From contig JAIOJX010000032.1 of the NCBI GenBank assembly GCA_022376925.1, forward strand, positions 102,230,794-102,294,793: a DNA stretch of 64,000 nt, read 5' to 3'. A program made the position numbers and the translations under genes. Below are positions 47,010 to 58,039 of this stretch, piece by piece; the stretch's first letter is position 1; each line of letters begins with the position of its first letter. This DNA is from Tragulus kanchil (taxonomy: Eukaryota > Chordata > Mammalia > Artiodactyla > Tragulidae). The notes below the pieces were generated by a model. It did not search any database, was not told the origin of the DNA, and saw only the letters and a list, made by a program, of their open reading frames with translations.

Positions 47010-47313
47010 TCAGGTCAAGAAGCAACAGTTAGAATTGGACATGGAACAACGGACTGATTAAAAACTGGGAAAGGAGTAGGTCAAAGCTGTGTATTGTCAG
47101 CCTGCTTATTTAACTCATGTGCAGAGAACATCATGCAAAATGCCAAGCTGGATGAAGCTCAAGCTGGACTCAAAATTGCAGGGAGAAATGCCAATAACTT
47201 CAGATATGCAGAAGATACCACCATAAGAGCAGAAAGCAAAGAGGAACTAAAGAGTCTCTCCATGAAGGTGAAAGAGGAGAGTGAAAACGCTGCCTTACAA
47301 CTCAACATTTGGG
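47010..47313 (+). pseudogene. BovB RT fragment, first copy
   Basis: Plus-strand BovB RT palm remnant. The catalytic box reads YAED (codons 47205-47216) in place of YADD, so the first of its two aspartates is replaced. The element is broken by a CHR SINE at 47314. Confidence 0.88.
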
Positions 47314-47356
47314 CATCCCTGGTGGTCCAGTGAGTAAAGAGTCCACCTTATAGTGC
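47314..47356 (+). mobile_element. CHR SINE head, cut by duplication junction
   Basis: Only the first 43 bases of the CHR SINE (gggcatccctggtggtccag) are present before the duplication junction. The full element is at 48446-48712. Confidence 0.85.
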
Positions 47357-47731
47357 GGGGCATTTCTGTCAGTTATTTGCACCTTTCACTAGGTTATTAT
47401 TTGACAATAAGCACATTGCAGTGGTACAAAGCTTATTTTTCAGTTACATTGCTTGCTAGATTGAGATAAGGTGTGGCTCCATTTAGTTATGGAACGGCTG
47501 CTTCTTTGCTCTATGTGCGGAACCCAGACTGAAGAAGTAGGCCCTACCTGAATCATGCTATTCTTAAAAGATTGAATGGCAGAATGCCTCTTAAGTTTCC
47601 ATGCAATATCATAAATAAATATATATGTGTATATATATGTGTATATATGTATATACAACATATAATACAAAGGAATAATCATATGTATTCTTGTGTGTTA
47701 TATGTCATATATATATAATTATAGATAATTA

Positions 47732-47964
47732 TTTGGATTTCCTAAGTGGCACCAGTGGTGAAGATCCTTCCTACTAATGCAGGAGACGTAAAAGATGCAG
47801 GTTTGATTCCTAGGTCAAGAAGATCCCCTGGAGGAAGAAATGGCAACCCATGCTAGTATTCTTGCCTGGAGAATCACATGGATAGAGTAGCCTGGTGGAC
47901 TATGGTCCATGGGGTCACAAAGAGTCATATACAACTGAAGCGACTTAGCATGCATGCACACATA
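47732..47964 (+). mobile_element. Bov-tA SINE (duplicate copy)
   Basis: Copy of 46600-46832 by duplication 16. Confidence 0.9.
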
Positions 47965-48141
47965 TAATCTTATACATATGTGTGTATGTATGTGTATATA
48001 CACACACACACATATCCTATTCTGTTTCTCCAGATGACCCTAACTAACCTCCAAATATAATCGTTAATTGTATACCTTTCAGTTTTAAAATGTATTTTCG
48101 ATATATATATAGATACATAATAAATATATATGCACCTATAT

Positions 48142-48445
48142 TCAGGTCAAGAAGCAACAGTTAGAATTGGACATGGAACAACGGACTGATTAAAAACTGG
48201 GAAAGGAGTAGGTCAAAGCTGTGTATTGTCAGCCTGCTTATTTAACTCATGTGCAGAGTACATCATGCAAAATGCCAAGCTGGATGAAGCTCAAGCTGGA
48301 CTCAAAATTGCAGGGAGAAATGCCAATAACTTCAGATATGCAGAAGATACCACCATAAGAGCAGAAAGCAAAGAGGAACTAAAGAGTCTCTCCATGAAGG
48401 TGAAAGAGGAGAGTGAAAACGCTGCCTTACAACTCAACATTTGGG
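48142..48445 (+). pseudogene. BovB RT fragment (duplicate copy)
   Basis: Copy of 47010-47313. The altered catalytic box YAED is at 48337-48348 in this copy as well, so the change predates the duplication. Confidence 0.88.
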
Positions 48446-48712
48446 CATCCCTGGTGGTCCAGTGAGTAAAGGGTCCACCTTATAGTGCAAGGGACACCAG
48501 TAAGATCCCTGGCCCAGGAAGATCCCACATGCCGCGGAGCAGCTGGACCGGTGTGCCCAATTATGAGCCAGCGCTCTGGAGTGCAAGCACCCAGAGCTTG
48601 TGCTCTGCAATGAGAGAGGCCACAGCAATGGGAGGCCCACACAGGCCAAAGAATAGATGGATGAAAATAAATTATAAAAAACAATTAAAAAGGCCAAAAA
48701 AAAAAAAAAAAC
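48446..48712 (+). mobile_element. CHR-type SINE inserted in BovB
   Basis: CHR SINE with short target-site duplications ctcaacatt at 48433-48441 and 48713-48721. Its tail is a long A run. The antisense 179-codon frame (48434-48973), the longest in the window, is a reading through this SINE and BovB and is not a gene. Confidence 0.9.
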
Positions 48713-49284
48713 CTCAACATTCAAAAAACTAAGATCATGGCATCTGGTCCCATGATTCATGCAAAACAATAGGGAAAAAGTGGAAACAATGACAGACTGT
48801 ATTTTCTTGGACTCCAAAATCACTGCAGACAGTGACTGTAGCCATGGAATTAAAAGATGCTGACTTCTTGGAAGAAAAGCTATTACAAAACTGGATAGTG
48901 TATTACAAAGGAAAGACACCACTTTGCGGACAAAGGTCTGTCCAGTCAAAGTTATGGTTTTCTCAGTAGTCATGTACAGATGTGAGGTTGAGTGCCAAAG
49001 AGTTGATGCTTTTGAACCGTGGTGCTAGAGAAGATTCTTGAGAGTCCCTTGGACAGCAAGGAAATCAAACCAGTCAATCCTAAAGGAAATCATCCCTGAA
49101 TATTCATTGAAAGGACTAATACTGAAACTGAAGTTCCAATATTTTGGCCACCTAATGTGAGGAGCCAACTCATTGGAAAAGAACCTGATGCTGGGAAGGC
49201 AGAAGTCACAGTCAATGGACATGAGTTTGAGCGAACTTTGGGAGATGGCAAAGGACAGGGAAGTCCGGCATGCTGTAGGCCAAT
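48713..49284 (+). pseudogene. BovB, C-terminal ORF and 3' region
   Basis: Continuation of the same BovB with many disabling changes: aaaatcactgcagacagtg, then cagtcaatcctaaaggaaatc and ggagatggcaaaggacaggg. It is interrupted near 49284 by a solo LTR and ends at 49995-50035. Confidence 0.88.
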
Positions 49285-49994
49285 TGTCGTGGGCACCGTG
49301 TTCCGAGCTTACTCTGATTACTATTCTCACTAGTTCTCGCTAAGAGAAACTATATTAAATAGCTCAGAGACTTTTCCGCGAACACGGCATGGTCCCCTCA
49401 GGGTGTCAGCCTAGGATCTTGACAATAAAGTATCGTGGTCTCAAGTATTGTCAAACCAAGAGTGGGTTTATTAATCATCAAATAAAGGCAAGCATAAGTA
49501 ATCAGAAATAATCAGAACTCAATCAAATGTAAACAGATGTTCTTACCCCAGAGCTGGAGAGTCTCGACCCCATCGGGCACAGCAGATCTCCATGGGCGAG
49601 GCTACAGCACAATTTTCCTTTACCCTTTTTATATTTTTTCTAACTAGAAATCTCAAGCTAATTAACAATCATGAAGAAGCTTTTTGTCTCTCTAGAGATA
49701 CAAAAGAGGTCATCACCAGAGCCCTTTCTCCCCCACCAACACCTTTGCTCTTGAGGAGAAACATTCCTAAAATTCTTAAGTTACAAAGGGCTCTCCGAGT
49801 TTGTAAAGTGTTTCATTAGCATTAAAAAGTGGTAAGAGGAAGAACCTTTGTGCTCTGTATGGGTTTCAGAGAGGCGAGGCTTGGAGGCAACACTTATCCT
49901 TAGTGTGAGGAGACATTTGTCTGCGCTGCCTGGATATCTTTTCTTTTTAAATTTTTTGTGAGAAATGAACATGTCTCCAGTTGCCCACAATACA
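49285..49994 (-). mobile_element. Solo retroviral LTR, antisense
   Basis: About 710 bases starting tgtcgtgggcacc and ending gttgcccacaataca. On the minus strand this is a TG...CA LTR with near-complementary ends (gtgggca/tgcccac). A polyadenylation signal AATAAA lies on the minus strand at about 49470-49475. No gag, pol or env remains. It sits inside BovB, so it is younger than that BovB copy. I could not find a convincing short target-site duplication. The family (bovine ERV LTR) is not certain. Confidence 0.75.
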
Positions 49995-50035
49995 TGTGGT
50001 GGCAGAGTCAGACACAAATGAGTAACTGAACAATA
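49995..50035 (+). mobile_element. BovB 3' terminal remnant
   Basis: Text tggtggcagagtcagacaca and gagtaactgaac continues the BovB 3' end after the LTR. Confidence 0.75.
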
Positions 50036-50044
50036 ACAAATATT

Positions 50045-51241
50045 TATAACTATTATAACAATTACTTCAACTCTTTTATGATTACTGTTTTGCCTGGTTT
50101 TTTTTTTTAACTGATTTATGTCTTTAAATCAAAGATTTAAAGATGGAGTTTGGTTTCTTTATCCAATCTGAAAATATATGCCTTTGATTGAATATTTAGT
50201 CTATCCCCATTTAATGCATTTATTGCTATTGATGGCTTTATGGCTGCCACTTTGGTCTTGGTTTTACAAATGTAGCTTTTTGTTCCTTTTTCTCTTCTTT
50301 ATTGACTTTTCAAGTATCATACAAAAATTTTTAGTGTACTATTTTAATTTATCTGAAAGGTTAGGTACGTTTTGAGATATTTTTAGTTATTCTAGAGATT
50401 TCAACGTTTATCTGTAACTTATCATAAATAGTTCAAGTTAATGCTGACTGTATTCCCTCAGACGATAGCACAAAGAAGGGGGAAGCAAATAAATCTATAC
50501 TGGCATAACATAGCCAATATTGTCACATACATTACAACTATATGGGCTATAAATCCAATAATACTAAATTATAGTTAATTCTTTTTTTTTTTTTAAGTGA
50601 GAACTGAGAAAAGCAAAACCGTATATTCGGGTGCTGTTCCATTCCTTTGTGAATCAAAGTTATCACATGATGTCATCTACTTTCAACCTAAAGGACTTTC
50701 TTTAGTATTTCCTGTAGGGAAATTATGCTGGCAATGAATTCTCTCAGTGTTTAATTGGGAAATGATTTTATTTTACCCTCATGTTTGAAAACTAATGGAT
50801 ACAAATTCTTGATTAACTTTTTTTGTTCTTTCAACATTTTGAATGTCATCTCACTGCCTATTGGACTTCTTTGTTGCCATCAATTACGACGCTGTTTCTC
50901 CAAATTGTTCTTTTCTTTCTGCTTTCAAGACTTTTCTCTGCCTTGGTTTTCATCAGTTTGACTATGTGACGTCTAGGTATGATTGTACTTGTATTTTTCC
51001 TATTCTGGGTTCATTGAATTTCTTGGAGATCTTTAAGTTAATGGTTTTCATCAAACTTAGGAAGCTTGGACCATTATATGCCTGCATATTTGCTTCTGTC
51101 TCTATTTCTAGCCTCTTCCTGTGTCTATTATACATATACTGGAGCACCTGATATTGTCCTACAAAAGTGTCTGATGCTGTGCTCATTTTTCTTCAATATT
51201 TTTCTTCTCAGTTCCATTTTGATACTTTCTATTCATATTTA
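50045..51241 (-). mobile_element. L1 LINE, antisense
   Basis: Antisense old L1 (ORF2 region), recognisable at ggagtttggtttctttatcc, aatatatgcctttgattgaa and ctgtagggaaattatgctggc. No open ORF2 is retained. It runs toward its 5' end to the right and is split by the CHR SINE at 51265. Confidence 0.75.
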
Positions 51242-51509
51242 TTTATTTTAAAGTTTATCCTCTTTTATAGTTTATTTATTTATTTTCATCCATCTTTATT
51301 CTTTGGCATGTGTGGTCCTCATATTGCAGTGCCCTCTCTCACTGCAGAGCACCAGCTTTGGGTGCATGGACTCCTGAGCACTGGCTCATAATTGGACACA
51401 CCGCTTCAGCCACTCCATGGCACATGGGATATTCCTGAGCCAGGGATCAAACTGGTGCCCCTTGTACTTCAAGGCAGACTCTCTACCCACTGGACCACCA
51501 GAGAAGCCC
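51242..51509 (-). mobile_element. CHR-type SINE, antisense, inserted in L1
   Basis: Minus-strand CHR SINE with its T-rich tail on the left. Perfect 14-base target-site duplications tctattcatattta lie at 51228-51241 and 51510-51523. Confidence 0.93.
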
Positions 51510-51523
51510 TCTATTCATATTTA

Positions 51524-52260
51524 ACCCATTGACTTTTTTTTCTCTGTACTTTCAGTATGTGTTGATGTACACATCTGGTGCATTTTTTATATCAATTATT
51601 TAATTTTACTAGTTAGAATTTCAATTTGATTATTTTTTCTTTTCCTAGGTTCCCTTTTTATTGATTAATTGCTAAGATATTTTCCTTTAATTCATTTATA
51701 ACTTACTTGAAATCTTTAAACATATTTATAATGGCTGCTTTGGAGTTTTTATCTGGGAAGCTGAACATCTGGATTCTTTCACCCACTATCAGTTGTTCTG
51801 TGTGGGTGGGAATGCATATGAAGTTTCAGGCAATTCTCAAGTGTGCCTTGGTTTTCACTTTTTGCCAGGTTCTCCTGGGTTTCCCCAGTGCATATTTAGT
51901 TTTCTAGACAGCAGGAAAGTGTGGAAAAGCTTATCTCAGGCTTTACAACACTATGTCCTTTCCATAATCTCTACATAAAGTTTCTGAATGGTCTGTCATT
52001 CACCCCAACTTGGAATGTCAACCTTGGTCCTGCACAGATGTGGGTTTTCTCCATCCATTTCCAATTAAGTCTGCCATTTTAGCTGGCAAAACCAAATGGT
52101 TTTGCTTCTCATTCCTATTTGAATTAATCACTTCTGGCAGCAGAGCTGCTGGTTTTACAGTCAATCCCAGACTGACAAAGCTACCGTTCTTCCTACCCAT
52201 CTGGTAGAGGGAGGTGGGGTGGGGGGAGCCCAGGCAAGAGTACCACAAAGAATAAATGCT
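51524..52260 (-). mobile_element. L1 LINE, antisense, 5' part
   Basis: Continuation of the antisense L1 into its ORF1/5' region (aatggctgctttggagttttt, then gggaagctgaacatctggatt). From 51633 it belongs to duplication 17 and is copied at 52764-53391. Confidence 0.65.
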
Positions 52261-53867
52261 TTTTACTTTTGGCTGCCTTTAGTCAATTCCTTATGCCCTA
52301 AAGCGGTTGCTTTTGACAATTTTGATAAGTTTTATACTTCTTTGTTGAAGAGAATCACCAACTTCTACAGCCACCGTGACTGAAAATCCTGTTTCCTTGT
52401 CTTTGAATGCAAAATACTAACATCCACCTCAGATTACTTAATATGAAATTAGATTATCTATGCCAGTGATATAGTATTCCATGATTACTCTGACTTATTA
52501 CACTGAGGATGAAGGCATAATACTCAGATTCTCAAGGAAAAAATTCCATCTCTTCTCAGCAAGTTAACAATACATTCAAAGATGAATTCCACTTTAAAAA
52601 AATAACACTTAACAAAGTTTCCTATTCAGATTTCAAATATTAAGCAATATGAACACTGAATATAAGAATATTTGTTCAGTATCTGGATGAGTGGACAAAT
52701 GGCTATGAAAAGCTTATTAAAGTGAATATAGTCTTAATCACATATTTATTCAATAGTTGTTCTTTTTTTCTTTTCCTAGGTTCCCTTTTTATTGATTAAT
52801 TGCTAAGATATTTTCCTTTAATTCATTTATAACTTACTTGAAATCTTTAAACATATTTATAATGGCTGCTTTGGAGTTTTTATCTGGGAAGCTGAACATC
52901 TGGATTCTTTCACCCACTATCAGTTGTTCTGTGTGGGTGGGAATGCATATGAAGTTTCAGGCAATTCTCAAGTGTGCCTTGGTTTTCACTTTTTGCCAGG
53001 TTCTCCTGGGTTTCCCCAGTGCATATTTAGTTTTCTAGACAGCAGGAAAGTGTGGAAAAGCTTATCTCAGGCTTTACAACACTATGTCCTTTCCATAATC
53101 TCTACATAAAGTTTCTGAATGGTCTGTCATTCACCCCAACTTGGAATGTCAACCTTGGTCCTGCACAGATGTGGGTTTTCTCCATCCATTTCCAATTAAG
53201 TCTGCCATTTTAGCTGGCAAAACCAAATGGTTTTGCTTCTCATTCCTATTTGAATTAATCACTTCTGGCAGCAGAGCTGCTGGTTTTACAGTCAATCCCA
53301 GACTGACAAAGCTACCGTTCTTCCTACCCATCTGGTAGAGGGAGGTGGGGTGGGGGGAGCCCAGGCAAGAGTACCACAAAGAATAAATGCTTTTTACTTT
53401 TGGCTGCCTTTAGTCAATTCCTTATGCCCTAAAGCGGTTGCTTTTGACAATTTTGATAAGTTTTATACTTCTTTGTTGAAGAGAATCACCAACTTCTACA
53501 GCCACCGTGACTGAAAATCCTGTTTCCTTGTCTTTGAATGCAAAATACTAACATCCACCTCAGATTACTTAATATGAAATTAGATTATCTATGCCAGTGA
53601 TATAGTATTCCATGATTACTCTGACTTATTACACTGAGGATGAAGGCATAATACTCAGATTCTCAAGGAAAAAATTCCATCTCTTCTCAGCAAGTTAACA
53701 ATACATTCAAAGATGAATTCCACTTTAAAAAAATAACACTTAACAAAGTTTCCTATTCAGATTTCAAATATTAAGCAATATGAACACTGAATATAAGAAT
53801 ATTTGTTCAGTATCTGGATGAGTGGACAAATGGCTATGAAAAAGCTTATTAAAGTGAATATAGTCTT
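51633..53867. repeat. Direct tandem duplication 17 (offset 1131)
   Basis: Bases 51633-52735 recur at 52764-53867. The 28 bases between match neither side. The copies are almost identical, with one A added at about 53841. Confidence 0.96.
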
Positions 53868-54629
53868 CCAAAGTCTTAGGGAAACTTGATCATAGATAAT
53901 TTAATAAAGAGAATGACAATTTAACAATAAGAATAATGAGAGACAGAGCTACATCTATTTCTATATTCAGCAAAAAAAAATTATCTTATTAAAAATTTCA
54001 TCTGGCTTACTACCTGAACATTACAGCAATGGAAATGGAACAAAACAGATCATAACGCAATAATCAAATGAATTCCTAAATTATGATATTTTAATGAAAA
54101 TGGCCATAATGTATAAGTAGGTAACATTTTTAAATAAGATATTAGATTTTGAATAACTCAGTAAAGTTAGTAGGTAATGAATAAAGTAATTCATTGAAAA
54201 TATAAAAGTAATGGATTTGTTCAGCATCAAAACTTCCTTTTATGGCAAACTTTATCAACTCTAGTAAAGTTATTCAGGTACATTTTTAAAGGTGAAATAT
54301 AATTAAACAAAAATTCCCTGTGTTTGCTAACCTGCTTTATCAGTTTTAACCATGGGACCAAAGCTATGAAGCTAGTGGCAGCATCTTTGAATTCCACAAA
54401 AGAGTTCAAATACAGAAACATTGAACACACAAGCTGATTCTATGAGCTTCACACCCATTTGAAGGCTTAAGACATAAGCTAGTTCTAGTCCTTCAGAACC
54501 ACAGTTGCTCAGAGTTGAAAATTAATACAAAATTATTTGTATAAAGTAAACCCAAGGAGTAATATCACTAGTTAAAAAAATTACATTCTAAGCCTTACTA
54601 TCTGGCTTATATCTACTTTTTTGAGAACA
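53868..54629. other. Unclassified AT-rich DNA
   Basis: No gene or confident repeat. Confidence 0.5.
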
Positions 54630-54735
54630 GTTCCTTTCTCTTTCTCTCTCTCTTTTTATTTTTATTTTTTGCAATGACTCCCTCCCCTCCCCACACCCAC
54701 CCCGCCCACCCCTTTCTCTCTTTTGATGTCTCTAT
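54630..54735. repeat. Polypyrimidine-rich tract
   Basis: About 105 bases that are nearly all C and T on the plus strand, with CT runs, T runs and a C-rich centre (ctcccctccccacacccacc), interrupted by gcaatga. It has potential for triplex or other non-B structure. Confidence 0.85.
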
Positions 54736-54844
54736 TTTGGTACTTATCCTGTACTATACTTTTTCTGTCTTTTTTTCCCCCACTTAGATTAGACTAGAAA
54801 CAATTTACAACTAGAAATCATTCCATTTTAAAAACATGGGTTGC

Positions 54845-55389
54845 TAAAACCCTCCACGGAACTGAATAAAAAGAGATGTTACACATATATTATATATACA
54901 TATGGACATGCACACATACATACAATGGGATACTATAGAGCCATAAAAAAGAGTAAAATTTTGCCATTTGCAGCAATATGGATGAATTTGGAGGGCACCA
55001 TGCTATGTAAAATAAATCAGAGAAATACTGCAGAATATCACTTATACGTGAAATCTAAAAACTACAAAAGCAATTTTTGAATATAACAAAAATAAGCATA
55101 TTCACAGATATAGAAAACAAACTACTGGCTACAAGTGGGAAGAGGGAGGGGAGGGGCAAAATAGGGCTAGAGAATTAAGAGGTACAAACCATTAGGTATA
55201 AAATAGGCTACAAAGACATACTCTACAACACAGGGAATATAGCCAATATTTTATAATAACAGAACAGAGTATAATCTTTAAAAATTGTGACTCTGTATTC
55301 TATACTTGTAACTTATACAAATTGTTCATCAACTATATTTCAATTTTAAAAAAAGAAAAATTAAGGACAAAAGAGAAAATCTTTCATCA
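54845..55389 (+). mobile_element. L1 3' end
   Basis: Plus-strand ruminant L1 3' terminus: the end of ORF2 (ttgccatttgcagcaatatgg), the G-rich patch gggaagagggaggggaggggc, and the AT-rich 3' UTR ending ctatatttcaattttaaaa. Confidence 0.85.
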
Positions 55390-55404
55390 AGGATGTGCTT
55401 GGAG

Positions 55405-55660
55405 GGCTTCCCTGGTGGTTCAGTGGGTAAAGACACCGCCTTTCAATGCAAGGGGCGCCGGTTCAATCCCTGGCCTGGGAAGATCCCACATGCCGAGGAG
55501 TGGCTGGGCCAATGTGTCCAATTGAGAGCCAGCACTCTGGCGTGCATGTGCCCAGAGCTAGTGTTGTGCAATGAGAGAGGCCACGGCAATGGGAGGCCCA
55601 CGCATGCCAAAGAATAAAGATGGATGAAAAATAAATGATGACTTAGAGGCAAAAAAAAAA
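55405..55660 (+). mobile_element. CHR-type SINE in L1 tail
   Basis: CHR SINE with its head at ggcttccctggtggttcag. Flanking duplications aaggatgtgcttgga (55390-55404) and aagaatatgcttgga (55661-55675) differ at two positions, both G against A. The 3' end has changed: the usual ccaatagaagtggcc is replaced by tgatgacttagaggc. Confidence 0.9.
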
Positions 55661-56164
55661 AAGAATATGCTTGGATTATATGGTAAAAGGAAACAAACAA
55701 AATAAATAAATATTATGAGACTATACTCTAGAAATCAAGACTGAGCAGGATTCCCTCAGGGAAAAAACAGCTAAAAATCAGCTTATAATAAAATGTTTAA
55801 TAACATGAGAAAATGATAAATGAAATAAGAGTTAGCCAAAAGGAGAGACAGTGAGATCTGAATGCCCCCTCAAAAATAAGAGATAATTAGATAAATATTT
55901 TTAATTCAAAAGTTCAATAATTTTAAAATATATAAAAACACACAGAACTCAGAACTCACAAGTAAAAAGAATCAAATACATGGAACACTTTGGCATTATC
56001 TACCAATATCTGGTTTCTCTTCTCTTCTTAATTCCCAGATAGAGTGTATTTCCTAGCTTCATTATCGATGGGTGGGAAAATATGACAAGTTTTGGTCGAT
56101 AGTCTGCTATAAGAAGCAATGCATGTCACTGTAGGCCAAAGCACTTAAAAGCTGGTGCATGACC

Positions 56165-56520
56165 TTCAAGGTTGTATAGGCCATAACAAAATACCATAGA
56201 CTGGGGTGGCATAAACAACTGAAATTTGTTTTCTCACTGTTCTGAGGCTGAACATCCAAGATCAAGGTGCCAGTCCATTTACCTCGCTTTCTGGCTTGCA
56301 GATAGCCATCTTGCTCTGTCCTCAGGTGACGAAGAGAAAGCATGCACAAGCTCTCTGATGTCTCTTCTTGTAAGGGTGCTAATGCCATCATGCAGGTCCT
56401 ATATTTACGGTGCCATCTGATTCTAGCTATTCCCCAAGACACCATCTCCAAATATTGTCACATTGAGAGTTACAGCTTTGGCATATAAACTTGAGGGGCT
56501 CATTCAGTCCATAACACATG
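56165..56520 (-). mobile_element. MaLR-type LTR fragment, antisense
   Basis: Antisense MLT1/MST-like LTR: ccataacaaaataccatagac, then tccaagatcaaggtgccagtc, caccatctccaaatattgtc and gctcattcagtccataacac. The identical 114-codon minus frames 56107-56451 and 57202-57546 are readings of this LTR. Confidence 0.7.
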
Positions 56521-56559
56521 TTCTCCTGCGTTCCATGGTGACTGAGAGCCCTCATGCTT

Positions 56560-56745
56560 CAAAAGATGCAGAAACAAAACACTGTGGCTTCAGTTAGCCT
56601 GGATGTATGGGGAGCTGCATAGAGAAAAGCACCGCACTCATTTTCCAGGACATTTAACATAAAAAATAAAATGTTGTTGCTTTAAACCACCAGGAATGTG
56701 GAATTGTTATTGCAGCATAACCTAGCATAATCTAATCTAAGACAT
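56560..56745 (+). mobile_element. Possible MaLR-type LTR 3' fragment, sense
   Basis: The run tgctttaaaccaccaggaatg, ggaattgttattgcagcataa resembles the sense 3' end of MLT1-type LTRs. If so, it lies in opposite orientation to the LTR just upstream. Confidence 0.5.
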
Positions 56746-57259
56746 TATGAAAGCAAAGGCCAAAGTGAAAGGGAACCAGGGAATCAAAGAAGAAATGAGA
56801 TTATAAACACAATGAACAAAATAAAAAATATACAAAGGAAAAATTAGTAAACTAGAAGTAAATCTGACAAATTCTTCATGGAGCACAGAGATTGTACTGG
56901 AGGTCCTATCCACAGCAATAAACAATAAAACCAAAAGGAGAGACAGTGAGATCTGAATGCCCCCTCAAAAATAAGAGATAATTAGATAAATATTTTTAAT
57001 TCAAAAGTTCAATAATTTTGAAATATATAAAAACACACAGAACTCAGAACTCACAAGTAAAAAGAATCAAATACATGGAACACTTTGGCATTATCTACCA
57101 ATATCTGGTTTCTCTTCTCTTCTTAATTCCCAGATAGAGTGTATTTCCTAGCTTCATTATCGATGGGTGGGAAAATATGACAAGTTTTGGTCGATAGTCT
57201 GCTATAAGAAGCAATGCATGTCACTGTAGGCCAAAGCACTTAAAAGCTGGTGCATGACC

Positions 57260-57615
57260 TTCAAGGTTGTATAGGCCATAACAAAATACCATAGACTGGG
57301 GTGGCATAAACAACTGAAATTTGTTTTCTCACTGTTCTGAGGCTGAACATCCAAGATCAAGGTGCCAGTCCATTTACCTCGCTTTCTGGCTTGCAGATAG
57401 CCATCTTGCTCTGTCCTCAGGTGACGAAGAGAAAGCATGCACAAGCTCTCTGATGTCTCTTCTTGTAAGGGTGCTAATGCCATCATGCAGGTCCTATATT
57501 TACGGTGCCATCTGATTCTAGCTATTCCCCAAGACACCATCTCCAAATATTGTCACATTGAGAGTTACAGCTTTGGCATATAAACTTGAGGGGCTCATTC
57601 AGTCCATAACACATG
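57260..57615 (-). mobile_element. MaLR-type LTR fragment (duplicate copy)
   Basis: Copy of 56165-56520 by duplication 18. Confidence 0.7.
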
Positions 57616-57654
57616 TTCTCCTGCGTTCCATGGTGACTGAGAGCCCTCATGCTT

Positions 57655-57840
57655 CAAAAGATGCAGAAACAAAACACTGTGGCTTCAGTTAGCCTGGATG
57701 TATGGGGAGCTGCATAGAGAAAAGCACCGCACTCATTTTCCAGGACATTTAACATAAAAAATAAAATGTTGTTGCTTTAAACCACCAGGAATGTGGAATT
57801 GTTATTGCAGCATAACCTAGCATAATCTAATCTAAGACAT
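57655..57840 (+). mobile_element. Possible MaLR-type LTR 3' fragment (duplicate copy)
   Basis: Copy of 56560-56745 by duplication 18. Confidence 0.5.
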
Positions 57841-58039
57841 TATGAAAGCAAAGGCCAAAGTGAAAGGGAACCAGGGAATCAAAGAAGAAATGAGATTATA
57901 AACACAATGAACAAAATAAAAAATATACAAAGGAAAAATTAGTAAACTAGAAGTAAATCTGACAAATTCTTCATGGAGCACAGAGATTGTACTGGAGGTC
58001 CTATCCACAGCAATAAACAATAAAAACAAATACAAAATA

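Larger units (their letters stand above)
46247..48488. repeat. Direct tandem duplication 16 (offset 1132-1134)
   Basis: Bases 46247-47356 recur at 47381-48488. The 24-base link and the last bases of the first copy are irregular. A CpG change (A at 46364, G at 47496), a missing AA near 46351, and t/g at about 46718 distinguish the copies. Confidence 0.95.
55836..58025. repeat. Direct tandem duplication 18 (offset 1095)
   Basis: Bases 55836-56930 recur at 56931-58025 with no gap and almost no difference (an A/G change near 55926 against 57021). Confidence 0.97.

Noticed and set aside
48434..48973. Longest open frame in the window (179 codons, minus strand) as a gene
   Set aside because: It runs antisense through BovB and a CHR SINE. 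Its second half is the standard antisense SINE reading seen in many other frames here.
49285..49994. A complete endogenous provirus around the LTR
   Set aside because: Only one LTR is present, BovB flanks it directly on both sides, and no internal gag, pol or env sequence is seen.
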